64,000 nucleotides of DNA, from the NCBI GenBank assembly GCA_035496935.1, contig DATJED010000023.1, positions 186,001 through 250,000 of the forward strand. Direction: 5' to 3'. A program made the translations under genes and the position numbers. Positions 1 through 8,082 of the stretch are shown here, piece by piece (the stretch's first letter is position 1; each line of letters starts with the position of its first letter). The stretch is from Pseudopedobacter sp035496935 (GTDB lineage Bacteria > Bacteroidota > Bacteroidia > Sphingobacteriales > Sphingobacteriaceae). Under the pieces are notes generated by a model that saw only the letters and a list, made by a program, of their open reading frames with translations, ran no database searches and was not told the origin of the DNA.

Positions 1-95
1 CGACTGGCAGTATGATTAACGCAGGAACTTATACATTGAGAATATCAAACCCAGAAGCAAAGGGATTAAGCATTTCAAAATTAACAGTGCAATAA
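1..95 (+). CDS. C-terminal end of an unidentified protein (partial)
   Basis: An open frame enters from the left edge and stops with TAA at 93-95, giving about 30 residues that end in SKLTVQ. The alternating hydrophobic pattern (TYTLRISNPEA) looks like the last beta-strands of an extracellular beta-sandwich, as at the end of many glycoside hydrolases. The next gene starts 20 bases later on the same strand, so this is probably the first visible gene of the sugar operon that follows. Too little is present to name the family. Confidence 0.5.
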   Translation, partial: TGSMINAGTYTLRISNPEAKGLSISKLTVQ

Positions 96-115
96 ACAAA
101 ACAGAACCGAATCCA

Positions 116-1129
116 ATGAGTTCAACAATAAAAGCCCCTAAAATTATTTTAGGAACCAGTAATTTGGGAAACCTTTATCAGGCGTTGCCCTATGAGCAAA
201 AGCTGGGAATTGTATCGGCAGGGGTAAAACAAAATCCAGCTATGCCAGTGTTTGATACCGCCGGGAAATACGGTGCAGGTTTAGCTTTGGAGAGTTTGGG
301 CAAATGTTTGAAAGATTTAGGCGTAAAGCAGGACGAGGTCATTATCAGCAATAAATTAGGTTGGTTGCGCAAACCTTTAATTACCGAAGAACCTACTTTT
401 GAGCAGGGTGTTTGGAAAGATATTGAGTTTGATGCTTATCAGGACATCAGTTACGATGGCATTCTGAAATGTTTTGAGCAAGGAAACGAACTGCTGAACG
501 GTTATATTCCGCAATGGGTTTCCGTTCACGATCCGGACGAATACCTGGCAACAGCTAAAAACGAAGTAGAAAGAAAAAGCAAATTCAACGATATTTTAGA
601 AGCCTACCGGGCTTTAAAAGAATTAAAAGCGAGCGGTAAAGTGAAAGCCATTGGCGTAGGCGCAAAAAACTGGAGAGCGATACAGGAAATTGCCAGCGAA
701 GTAGATTTAGATTGGGTAATGTTTGCCAACAGTTTAACGCTTTACAGTCACCCAAAAGAACTGGCGGATTTTATAGGAATTTTAAGCGATAAAGGTATTT
801 TAATCATCAATTCAGCCGTGTTTAATGGTGGTTTTTTAACCGGAGGTGATTATTTTAACTATCAGCTTTTAGATCGGGAGAAAGATGCTGAGGCTTATGT
901 TTGGCGAGATAAATTCTACGCCATTTGTGAAAAATATGCGATCAAACCAGCCGAGGCATGCGTTTATTTTGGCTTAAATGTACCCGGCGTTTCAAGCATC
1001 GCATTAAGCAGCAGTTCTCCGGAAAGGACCGCAAGAAATTTGCACATGCAACATCTGGAAATTCCATCCGCTTTTTGGAAAGAAATGAAGTCAGAAGGTT
1101 TATTGGAATCAGATTACAAAATCAGTTAA
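116..1129 (+). CDS. Aldo/keto reductase, probable L-fucose/D-threo-aldose 1-dehydrogenase
   Basis: 337 residues with a complete aldo/keto reductase barrel. The Asp-Tyr-Lys-His tetrad is visible: D47 and Y52 in FDTAGKYG, K80 in ISNKLGW, H138 in SVHDPDE. Members of this subgroup oxidise L-fucose or related aldoses at C1 to the lactone with NAD(P). The stop is one base before the start of the amidohydrolase, so the two genes are co-translated or nearly so. The lactonase and zinc dehydrogenase downstream support a sugar-oxidising rather than a detoxifying role. Substrate is inferred from context; the fold is clear. Confidence 0.85.
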   Translation: MSSTIKAPKIILGTSNLGNLYQALPYEQKLGIVSAGVKQNPAMPVFDTAGKYGAGLALESLGKCLKDLGVKQDEVIISNKLGWLRKPLITEEPTFEQGVWKDIEFDAYQDISYDGILKCFEQGNELLNGYIPQWVSVHDPDEYLATAKNEVERKSKFNDILEAYRALKELKASGKVKAIGVGAKNWRAIQEIASEVDLDWVMFANSLTLYSHPKELADFIGILSDKGILIINSAVFNGGFLTGGDYFNYQLLDREKDAEAYVWRDKFYAICEKYAIKPAEACVYFGLNVPGVSSIALSSSSPERTARNLHMQHLEIPSAFWKEMKSEGLLESDYKIS

Positions 1130-1130
1130 T

Positions 1131-1958
1131 ATGAAGATTGATGCACATCAGCATTTTTGGATTTTTGACCCAGTTAGGGACAGTTGGATCAACGACGAAA
1201 TGTCGGCTATCCGCAGAGATTTTTTACCAGAAGATTTAAAACCGATTTTAACAGAACACGGTTTTGATGGCTGTGTTGCCGTACAGGCAGACCAAACCGA
1301 AGCGCAGAATGATTTTTTACTGACTTTTGCTACGCAAAATGATTTTATAAAAGGTGTGGTTGGCTGGGTTGATTTGCAAAATCCACAAATAGAAGAAAGA
1401 CTAAGCTATTACGCCGGTAATGCTAAAATGAAAGGTTTTCGCCATATTTTGCAAGGAGAAAGTCAAAGAGATTTTATGCTTCGTCCGGCTTTTGTGAACG
1501 GAATTTCCCTGCTGGAAAAATACAATTTCACTTATGATGTGCTCATTTTTCCCGATCAGATCAAGTTTTCCGAAAAGTTGGTAAAAGCTTTCCCAAACCA
1601 AAAATTCGTAATCGACCACATCGCCAAACCCGAAATCAAAAACCAAAAAATTGATGATTGGAAAAAAGATATTACTGCGATTGCACAGTATGAAAACATC
1701 TTTTGCAAAGTATCTGGAATGGTAACCGAAGCCGATTTTAACCGCTGGAAACCCGAGGATTTTACGCCTTACTTGGATGTGGTTTTTGAAGCTTTCGGCA
1801 CCAAAAGGTTAATTTACGGATCCGACTGGCCGGTTTGTAATGTCGCCGGCGGTTACTCCAAAGCGCTAAACATTCTACATATTTACACACAACAATTAAC
1901 AGAAAACGAGCAAGCATTGTTCTTTGGAGACAATGCTAACTTGTTCTATAATTTATAA
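1131..1958 (+). CDS. Amidohydrolase-family lactonase, probable L-fuconolactonase
   Basis: 275 residues, amidohydrolase-2 family. The N-terminal HxH metal motif is at residues 6-8 (DAHQHFW), a further His at 163 (IDHIAKP), and the conserved Asp at 232 in YGSDWPVC. This family hydrolyses sugar lactones such as L-fucono-1,5-lactone to the acid. It follows the aldose dehydrogenase by one base and nearly abuts the next dehydrogenase, as expected for the second step of an oxidative fucose pathway. The exact sugar is inferred. Confidence 0.85.
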   Translation: MKIDAHQHFWIFDPVRDSWINDEMSAIRRDFLPEDLKPILTEHGFDGCVAVQADQTEAQNDFLLTFATQNDFIKGVVGWVDLQNPQIEERLSYYAGNAKMKGFRHILQGESQRDFMLRPAFVNGISLLEKYNFTYDVLIFPDQIKFSEKLVKAFPNQKFVIDHIAKPEIKNQKIDDWKKDITAIAQYENIFCKVSGMVTEADFNRWKPEDFTPYLDVVFEAFGTKRLIYGSDWPVCNVAGGYSKALNILHIYTQQLTENEQALFFGDNANLFYNL

Positions 1959-1965
1959 AACAAAC

Positions 1966-2982
1966 ATGAAAACTTTAGTTTGTAGCAACCCAGGCGAGTT
2001 CAATTATCAACAATCAGAACAGCCTGTTTTAGAAAAAGATCAAGCCATCATCAAAATAAAAAGAATTGGCATTTGCGGAACAGATTTACACGCTTACGAA
2101 GGCACACAGCCATTTTTTAGCTATCCGCGGATTTTAGGTCACGAGCTTTCTGGCGAGTTAATAGATTTTGATAATGCGCCCGGTTTTGAAAAAGGCGAAG
2201 CGGTAACTTTTATCCCGTATTTTTCTGACGGAACCTGTATAGCCTGCAGAAGTGGCAAACCCAACTGTTGCAGTAATATCAAGGTTTTCGGTGTTCATAT
2301 AGATGGCGGAATGGCAGAATATGTTAGCGTTCCTTCAAAATATTTGCTTCACGGAAAAGGTTTAAGTTATGATGAATTAGCGTTGGTTGAACCTTTAGCC
2401 ATTGGCGCTCATGGTGTTAGGCAAGCAAATGTAAAAGCTGGTGAATTCGTTTTGGTAGTAGGAGCGGGGCCAATTGGTTTAGGAACGATGGAGTTTGCAA
2501 AAATTGCGGGCGCAAAAGTAATTGCTTTGGATGTAAATGATATGCGTTTGGATTTCTGTAAAAACGAATTAGGCGTTTTTGCAACGGTAAATGCCATCAC
2601 AGAAAATGTCACCGAAAAACTTTTAGAAATTACCGGCGGAGACATGCCAACTGTGGTAATAGACGCAACCGGAAATTTAAAAGCCATTAATAATGGCATC
2701 AATTTTTTGGCTCATGGCGGAAGATATGTGCTGATTGGCTTGCAGAAAGAAGCTTTTTCTTTCAGTCACCCCGAATTTCATAAAAGGGAAACTACCTTAA
2801 TGAGTAGTAGAAACGCCACTATAGAGGATTTTGAACATGTAATTTCTTCCATGCAAAAAGGCTTGGTAAATCCGCAAACTTACATTACACACCGTGTTGG
2901 TTTTGATGAGGTAAAAGATGAGTTTTCATCGTGGCTGGATCCTAAAAACGGGGTGATTAAAGCAATGGTTTCTTTGGATTAA
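1966..2982 (+). CDS. Zinc-binding alcohol/sugar dehydrogenase
   Basis: 338 residues, medium-chain zinc dehydrogenase of the threonine/sorbitol dehydrogenase type. Catalytic zinc ligands are C37 (ICGTDLH) and H59-E60 (GHELSG). Structural zinc cysteines lie at 91, 94 and 101-102. The NAD-binding loop GAGPIGLG is at 166-173. The frame is open further upstream to 1924, but that would overlap the lactonase gene; ATG 1966 lies 7 bases after its stop and begins with the family's usual first strand. In an oxidative fucose pathway it could oxidise the sugar acid or its keto-deoxy derivative; relatives also act on L-galactonate or threonine. Confidence 0.8.
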   Translation: MKTLVCSNPGEFNYQQSEQPVLEKDQAIIKIKRIGICGTDLHAYEGTQPFFSYPRILGHELSGELIDFDNAPGFEKGEAVTFIPYFSDGTCIACRSGKPNCCSNIKVFGVHIDGGMAEYVSVPSKYLLHGKGLSYDELALVEPLAIGAHGVRQANVKAGEFVLVVGAGPIGLGTMEFAKIAGAKVIALDVNDMRLDFCKNELGVFATVNAITENVTEKLLEITGGDMPTVVIDATGNLKAINNGINFLAHGGRYVLIGLQKEAFSFSHPEFHKRETTLMSSRNATIEDFEHVISSMQKGLVNPQTYITHRVGFDEVKDEFSSWLDPKNGVIKAMVSLD

Positions 2983-2990
2983 CGTAGTTT

Positions 2991-3127
2991 CTTGCGCTCG
3001 TTTACTCTTGCTTAGCTTGCGCTCGTTTGCAACGAGCGCTTAATTTGGGCTAGCGATTGCATCGCTTTTAAAGAACGCCCGATAAAATCGAGCGACCACA
3101 TATGCACTCGTTGCAAACGAGCGCAAG
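2991..3127. repeat. REP-like palindromic element, copy 1
   Basis: A near-perfect 24-bp inverted repeat (3016-3039 against 3104-3127, 23 of 24 matching) encloses smaller hairpins. The left arm itself folds (GCGCTCGTT/AACGAGCGC, 3-base loop), followed by AGCGAT/ATCGCT at 3052-3066, CGAT/ATCG at 3080-3090 and CTCGTT/AACGAG at 3107-3121. A 13-bp partial copy of the arm lies at 2991-3003. The same architecture recurs at 8718-8827 with different bases but preserved pairing. It sits just after the zinc dehydrogenase stop. Not coding. Confidence 0.75.
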
Positions 3128-3198
3128 ATGATGAGCGATCTTTCGGCTTGGGTTTTGTTTGATTATAACAATCCTACAAAAAATCGTTTATCTATAAA

Positions 3199-3702
3199 AT
3201 GGCAAGCAATAAATACAGAGACCCTTACGAAATCATCAAAGTACCACGCTTTGAGGAAGCCGAAGGTTTTTATACCACAAAAAAGCGTAGCCAAAATATG
3301 AGTAAGATAAAATCTAAAAACAGTAAACCCGAACTGCTTTTTAGACGAGCCTTGTGGCAGGAGAACATTCGCTACCGTACTCATGTAAAAGCACTGCCCG
3401 GTACGCCGGATATCACTATTAAAAAATATAAGCTAGCGGTTTTTGTTGATGGCAGTTTTTGGCATGGTTACCAGTGGGAAAACCGCAAAGATAAAATTAA
3501 AACAAATCGTGATTTTTGGGTGCCAAAAATAGAGCGCAATATGCAACGCGATAGGGATAACAGGCGGCTTTTGGAAAGTGCCGGCTATACGGTAATGCGT
3601 TTTTGGGAGCATGAAATTAAACAGAATTTAGGGGCCTGCGTTAACCAAATAAAGCTTTATATAGAAACTGCCAAAGTGATTAAAATTCCAATTGCCGAAT
3701 AA
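3199..3702 (+). CDS. vsr: Very short patch repair endonuclease Vsr
   Basis: 167 residues matching the Vsr mismatch endonuclease throughout. The RSQNMSKIKSKNSKPE block (30-45) is the family signature, D71 in PGTPDI is the metal-binding aspartate, and FVDGSFWHG (82-90) carries the active-site histidine region. Vsr nicks at T:G mismatches that arise by deamination of 5-methylcytosine. It is about 15 residues longer at the N-terminus than typical members. Usually it sits beside a cytosine-5 methyltransferase; none is present here. It follows the REP-like element, and the gene downstream is unrelated. Confidence 0.92.
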   Translation: MASNKYRDPYEIIKVPRFEEAEGFYTTKKRSQNMSKIKSKNSKPELLFRRALWQENIRYRTHVKALPGTPDITIKKYKLAVFVDGSFWHGYQWENRKDKIKTNRDFWVPKIERNMQRDRDNRRLLESAGYTVMRFWEHEIKQNLGACVNQIKLYIETAKVIKIPIAE

Positions 3703-3911
3703 GTTTCGATTGGTGTGATTAAAGAATCCGTTATTGCTTAATGAACCGATACAGTTTTGTAAGGTCACATTGTTTTTAGTTTTGTCATCCATTAAACATT
3801 TGTGAGAAAATGTGTTTATAAAGCTGATACAAATCATCTTTTCGCATTGCCTGTTTTGATATTTTTATCCTTTCTAATTAATCGGTTAAGAAATGATTTA
3901 AAAATAATGGC

Positions 3912-4277
3912 ATGAAAGCAAACGACAAACCATTAGTATATTCTTGTTCAGGATGCTCTAATGCAGCGCAGATGGCAAACCATATTGCTGTAAAATTAGA
4001 TCGTCAACAAAAAGCGGAAATGTCTTGTATTGTAGGTGTTGGGGGCAATGTTAAAGCTTTGGTAAAAGTTGCTAAAGCAAAACGGAAGATAATGGTGATT
4101 GACGGATGCCCACTGGCCTGTGCAAAAGCCTGCTTAACCAATCAGGGTGTGGAGCCAACATTACACATTAAGCTGTCAGATTCGGGCGTAAAAAAGCAAC
4201 AGCATGTTGATTTTGATTTAGTGCAAGCCAATAAACTATATGAGGAGATTGCCGAAAATATTGAAAAATTGAGTTAG
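3912..4277 (+). CDS. DGC-domain putative zinc-binding protein
   Basis: 121 residues. Cysteine motifs are spaced as in the DGC domain family (PF08859): YSCSGCSNAAQMAN near residue 10, EMSCIVGVGG near 40, and IDGCPLACAKAC near 72. Its molecular function is not established; relatives are predicted to bind metal, and some sit near selenium, arsenic or redox genes. It stands alone here, upstream of trxB on the same strand but separated from it by 129 bases that include a promoter-like sequence. Confidence 0.75.
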   Translation: MKANDKPLVYSCSGCSNAAQMANHIAVKLDRQQKAEMSCIVGVGGNVKALVKVAKAKRKIMVIDGCPLACAKACLTNQGVEPTLHIKLSDSGVKKQQHVDFDLVQANKLYEEIAENIEKLS

Positions 4278-4290
4278 TTGATTCAAAATT

Positions 4291-4322
4291 CCCTCCTTCA
4301 ATCATTCTCTCCTTCAATCATT
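4291..4322. repeat. 16-bp tandem duplication
   Basis: CTCCTTCAATCATT occurs at 4293-4306 and again at 4309-4322, a perfect two-unit repeat with a 16-bp period just upstream of the trxB promoter. It may be a recent slippage event; no function is evident. Confidence 0.8.
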
Positions 4323-4358
4323 AATAAGCAATATCTATCTGGCTATAACTAATATCAT

Positions 4359-4389
4359 TTGGCATTAGCGTTTGCGAATATTAAATTTG
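4359..4389 (+). promoter_or_regulatory. trxB promoter (-33 TTG, -7 TAAATTTG)
   Basis: TTG at 4359-4361 and a perfect TAnnTTTG element at 4382-4389 are separated by 20 bases, the spacing of the Bacteroidota consensus. Transcription would begin near 4396, about 11 bases before ATG 4407. This decides the trxB start: the longer open frame beginning at 4359 would start inside the promoter. Confidence 0.65.
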
Positions 4390-4406
4390 CTCCACAATAT
4401 TTTAAC

Positions 4407-5357
4407 ATGACAGAAGAATTAGAACACGTTCAGTGCTTAATTATAGGTTCCGGTCCGGCGGGATATACAGCGGCTATTTATGCGGCCAGAGCAGATTTAA
4501 AACCAGTAATGATTACCGGAATGCAGATGGGAGGGCAATTAACCGCGACCACTGATGTTGAGAATTTTCCAGGCTATCCGGGTGGCGTTATGGGGCCAGA
4601 AATGATGGAGGATTTCAGAAAACAGGCGGAACGTTTCGGTACAGATATTCGTTTTGGGTATGTTTCTTCCGTTGATTTTAGCGGACCAGTGCATAAAGTT
4701 GTGGTTGATGAAAACAAGACCATTTTAGCAGATACGGTGATTATCTCTACAGGCGCTTCTGCAAAATGGTTGGGCTTGCCTTCCGAAGAAAAATATAACG
4801 GTTTTGGCGTTTCGGCTTGTGCGGTTTGCGATGGGTTTTTCTTCAAAAACCAAGATGTAGTAATCGTAGGAGCAGGAGATACCGCCGCTGAAGAAGCAAC
4901 TTATTTGGCCAAACTTTGTAATAAAGTAACCATGTTGGTGCGTAGAGATGAGTTTAGAGCATCCAAAGCAATGGTTCATCGGGTAATGAATACCGACAAC
5001 ATCGAAATTTTGTACAATACCGAAACTAAAGAAATCATAGGCGACGGCAAATCTGTAACTGCAGTTAAAGTGATAAACAACGTTACCAATGAGGAAACCG
5101 AAATTCCGGCAACAGGTTTTTTTGTAGCAATTGGGCATAAGCCAAATACCGATATTTTTAAAGATTGGTTAGAGATGGACGAGGTGGGTTACATCATTAC
5201 CAAGCCAGATAGCACTGCAACAACTATTGAAGGTGTTTACGTTTGTGGCGATGCGCAGGATAAAATTTATCGTCAGGCAGTTACTGCAGCAGGTACAGGT
5301 TGCATGGCAGCTCTAGAAGCCGAACGTTATTTAGCAGCTAAAGAATACGCTGAGTAG
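4407..5357 (+). CDS. trxB: Thioredoxin-disulfide reductase
   Basis: 316 residues, full length for the low-molecular-weight bacterial enzyme. It has the FAD loop GSGPAGYTAA (14-23), the redox-active pair C138/C141 (CAVCDG), the NADPH loop VGAGDTAAEEA (154-164) and the C-terminal VCGDAQD motif for FAD. It reduces thioredoxin with NADPH in the cytoplasm. The start at 4407 rather than 4359 is chosen because a good promoter occupies 4359-4389. It is a single-gene unit; the next stretch is a repeat-containing spacer. Confidence 0.95.
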   Translation: MTEELEHVQCLIIGSGPAGYTAAIYAARADLKPVMITGMQMGGQLTATTDVENFPGYPGGVMGPEMMEDFRKQAERFGTDIRFGYVSSVDFSGPVHKVVVDENKTILADTVIISTGASAKWLGLPSEEKYNGFGVSACAVCDGFFFKNQDVVIVGAGDTAAEEATYLAKLCNKVTMLVRRDEFRASKAMVHRVMNTDNIEILYNTETKEIIGDGKSVTAVKVINNVTNEETEIPATGFFVAIGHKPNTDIFKDWLEMDEVGYIITKPDSTATTIEGVYVCGDAQDKIYRQAVTAAGTGCMAALEAERYLAAKEYAE

Positions 5358-5682
5358 TATAATATATTCAATATAATAGGAATTACGGCTGTTTCGTTCA
5401 ATCCAGCCCAAGCACAGACTGATGTTTGCCTCTTTTTCGCCCTTGGAATTTGCGGAAGAGAAGAAGAAAGTAAAAGCACTTCCTTTCATAGCAAATTGCG
5501 CAGGCGAGAGTTTTTTGTTTACTTTTTTGCGGAAAAAATTGCGAAGCACTCTTGAATGCCAAAAAGAGAAATAAGGAAGAAATGAAAAAAGTAAATGCCC
5601 TTGCCCGGCATGAGGGCAGAAAAGGCTGTGCTGAAAAGGCATTAGATGTAAAATTCATGTTTGATTAGAGAATTATAGACGA
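5358..5682. other. Non-coding spacer with repeat-like character
   Basis: About 325 bases without a convincing gene. Two overlapping minus-strand frames of 86 and 103 codons are open here, but their composition (runs of Phe, Ser and Lys from T- and A-rich sequence) is not protein-like and the frames overlap each other. The right-hand part, 5586-5658, is homologous to 16576-16675. The region is best read as a decayed or dispersed repeat. Confidence 0.5.
5586..5658. repeat. Short hairpin repeat B, copy 1
   Basis: The core GTAAATGCC, then CTTGCCC, then GGCATGAGG forms a hairpin (ATGCC/GGCAT, 7-base loop). It is followed by a stretch around GCTGTGC and ends in AAAATTCATG. The same order with a few substitutions is found at 16576-16675. 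Both copies lie in intergenic DNA between unrelated genes. Confidence 0.65.
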
Positions 5683-5709
5683 GGCTTGTGGAAACACAAG
5701 CCTTTTTTT
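5683..5709 (+). terminator. Rho-independent terminator
   Basis: GGCTTGTG and CACAAGCC form an 8-bp perfect stem with a GAAA tetraloop, followed by seven T residues. It lies 325 bases after trxB and about 60 bases before the hexosaminidase gene, so it insulates the latter from upstream transcription. Confidence 0.85.
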
Positions 5710-5738
5710 ATGCAATTTACTCCCTCATTATATTTTTT

Positions 5739-5746
5739 TAGCTTTG
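5739..5746 (+). promoter_or_regulatory. -7 element TAGCTTTG of the GH20 gene
   Basis: A perfect TAnnTTTG lies 24 bases before ATG 5771. No clear TTG is found at the -33 position (TTT instead). Transcription would start near 5752. Confidence 0.45.
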
Positions 5747-5770
5747 TTAAAACCCAATTGATTTTTTTTG

Positions 5771-8080
5771 ATGAGATATAGGCTATTTATCGCGTTGATG
5801 TTTTTTACATCTTTTTTATTCGCTCAAAATAATAACCATCGTTTAGGAATTATTCCTGCGCCACAATCCGTGACCGTAAAGACGGGATTTTTTAAACTGT
5901 CTGAGAAAACAGCGTTACAGTATGAAACAGCAGCCGACCGGCAAACAGCGGAGCTTTTTAAAGCTATCGTTAAAGAAAAGGAAGGGTTTGATTTGGTGTT
6001 GGCAAAAAACTTTATCAAAGCGCCCGAAAGCATGATTTCTTTTAACTCTGCAAATTCCTCAGCTTCTGCGCCAGAAGCTTATGTTCTGGAAGTTAATGAT
6101 AAAAATATTCAGTTATCTGGAACGAGTAAAGGCGTTTTTTACGCTACCCAAAGCTTAATCCAGCTTTATTTAACGGGCTTAGAAAATCATCAATTGCAGC
6201 AATGCAAAATAATTGACGAGCCACGTTACGCCTACCGCGGATTACATTTGGACGTTTGTCGTCATTATTTCCCGCTGGATTTCATCAAAAAGTACATTGA
6301 TTTAATGGCAATGTACAAACTCAATACTTTTCATTGGCATTTAACAGACGACCAAGGTTGGCGAATCGAGATAAAAAAATATCCAAAATTAACCGAAGTA
6401 GGTGCTTACAGAGCGCAAACGCTGATTGGTAATTACCACGATAGAATGCCTCAATGGTTTGACGGTGATAAATACGGAGCTTTTTACACGCAGGAAGAAA
6501 TTAAGGAAATTGTTGCTTATGCTGATGCAAAGTACATCACCGTAATTCCGGAAATCGAAATGCCCGGACATGCAATGGCAGCTCTGGCCGCTTATCCTGA
6601 ATTAGGTTGTGGAGATAATCCCGGGCCGTACAAAGTTGCTGAAAAATGGGGCGTTTTTCCAGATATTTTCTGTGCCGGTAAAGACCATACCTTTGATTTT
6701 TTAGAGGATGTGTTGACAGAAGTGATGGCACTTTTCCCATCAAAATACATACATATTGGTGGCGACGAAGCACCAAAAACAGTTTGGAAGACTTGCCCTT
6801 ATTGCCAAAAACGTATCAAAAAAGAGAGGTTGAAAAATGAGGAAGAATTACAATCGTATTTCATTCATCGGATAGAAAAATTTGTCAACAAAAAGGGAAA
6901 GTCGATCATCGGCTGGGATGAAATTTTAGAAGGAGGTTTAGCACCAAATGCAACTGTAATGAGTTGGAGAGGTGTTGCTGGCGGAATTTCTGCCGCTAAA
7001 CAAAACCATTATGTGATCATGTCGCCAAGTACAAACGGACTTTATCTCGATCATGCACAAGGTTTATCTTCCTTAGAACCTGTAGGCATAGGTGGCGATG
7101 CGCCAATTCAAAAATTATATAATTATAATCCAACGCCTGATGCTTTACCAATTGCACAACAAAAATATATTTTAGGAGTACAGGGGAATTTGTGGACAGA
7201 GTACATCAGAACACCAACACACGCCGAATATATGCTGTTGCCGAGGTTATTTGCATTAGCAGAAATAGCCTGGACAAAGCCAGAAAATAAAAATTTTAAA
7301 TTGTTTAATGAAAACAACGTTCCAGCTCATTTGGCTTGGCTCGATAAAACAAATACATTTTATCGCGTTCCCGAAGTTATTGGCGCCAAAGACACCACAA
7401 TAAATGTTGCAGCATCTTATACCTTTAATTACAAACCATCGGTGAATGGTGCTAAAATTTATTACACAATAGATGGTTACGAGCCCAACGAAACCACAGA
7501 ATTATACACACAACCATTTACGGTAAATGTGCCGAAAGGTGAGTACAGACCCGTAAAATCGGTAGTAATCACGCCATCGGGGAAGAGAAGCGCAGTTACC
7601 ACTACTATTTTAAAAAATATGGATGTACTTAAAGCAGATTCGGTGAGCCGTAATTTAAAGCAAGGTGGGCTTAAATACTACTACGTACCCGGGCATTTTA
7701 AATATACTACAGAGATTGATACATCGTTAGCAATTCAGGTAGGTGTGGCTTCCCAAATTTCATTTGCCAAAGTACCTAACAAGGCCAGAGAATACGGTTT
7801 GGTTTTTACCGGATATATCAACGTAAACGAAAATGCAACATTCGAGTTTTCGCTTTATAGCGATGACGGCAGTCGTTTATATATTGATGATGAATTGATT
7901 ATTGAAAACGATGGCGACCATGCTCGTTATGAAAAATCAGCCGGCGTAGCCTTGCAGGCGGGTTTGCACAAAATAAAAGTGGCGTATTTTGATGACGGTC
8001 CGGGTTCAACCTTAAAAGTTAGTGTAAAAGGAACAGATGGTAAGAAAATCGAAATACCATCTGTGATGTTATTTAATTAG
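5771..8080 (+). CDS. Secreted GH20 beta-N-acetylhexosaminidase with PA14 domain
   Basis: 769 residues. Order: signal peptide (1-18), GH20 N-terminal domain (about 22-150), GH20 barrel (about 155-510) with the catalytic Asp-Glu pair D332-E333 in HIGGDEAPK, a chitobiase-type C-terminal beta-sandwich (about 545-615), and a PA14-like domain (about 630-765). It removes terminal GlcNAc or GalNAc from chitin fragments or glycoproteins in the periplasm or outside the cell. The PA14 part probably binds carbohydrate. ATG 5771 is preferred over the preceding TTG. The lipoprotein gene starts 2 bases after its stop. Confidence 0.93.
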   Translation: MRYRLFIALMFFTSFLFAQNNNHRLGIIPAPQSVTVKTGFFKLSEKTALQYETAADRQTAELFKAIVKEKEGFDLVLAKNFIKAPESMISFNSANSSASAPEAYVLEVNDKNIQLSGTSKGVFYATQSLIQLYLTGLENHQLQQCKIIDEPRYAYRGLHLDVCRHYFPLDFIKKYIDLMAMYKLNTFHWHLTDDQGWRIEIKKYPKLTEVGAYRAQTLIGNYHDRMPQWFDGDKYGAFYTQEEIKEIVAYADAKYITVIPEIEMPGHAMAALAAYPELGCGDNPGPYKVAEKWGVFPDIFCAGKDHTFDFLEDVLTEVMALFPSKYIHIGGDEAPKTVWKTCPYCQKRIKKERLKNEEELQSYFIHRIEKFVNKKGKSIIGWDEILEGGLAPNATVMSWRGVAGGISAAKQNHYVIMSPSTNGLYLDHAQGLSSLEPVGIGGDAPIQKLYNYNPTPDALPIAQQKYILGVQGNLWTEYIRTPTHAEYMLLPRLFALAEIAWTKPENKNFKLFNENNVPAHLAWLDKTNTFYRVPEVIGAKDTTINVAASYTFNYKPSVNGAKIYYTIDGYEPNETTELYTQPFTVNVPKGEYRPVKSVVITPSGKRSAVTTTILKNMDVLKADSVSRNLKQGGLKYYYVPGHFKYTTEIDTSLAIQVGVASQISFAKVPNKAREYGLVFTGYINVNENATFEFSLYSDDGSRLYIDDELIIENDGDHARYEKSAGVALQAGLHKIKVAYFDDGPGSTLKVSVKGTDGKKIEIPSVMLFN

Positions 8081-8082
8081 TT

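Noticed and set aside
2991..3127. CRISPR-like repeat
   Set aside because: The repeated words are arms of one palindromic element, not evenly spaced direct repeats with unique spacers, and no cas genes are present.
5398..5658. Overlapping minus-strand open frames of 86 and 103 codons between trxB and the GH20 gene
   Set aside because: They overlap in different frames, contain runs of Phe/Ser/Lys expected from AT-rich repeat DNA, have no recognisable domain and coincide with repeat B.
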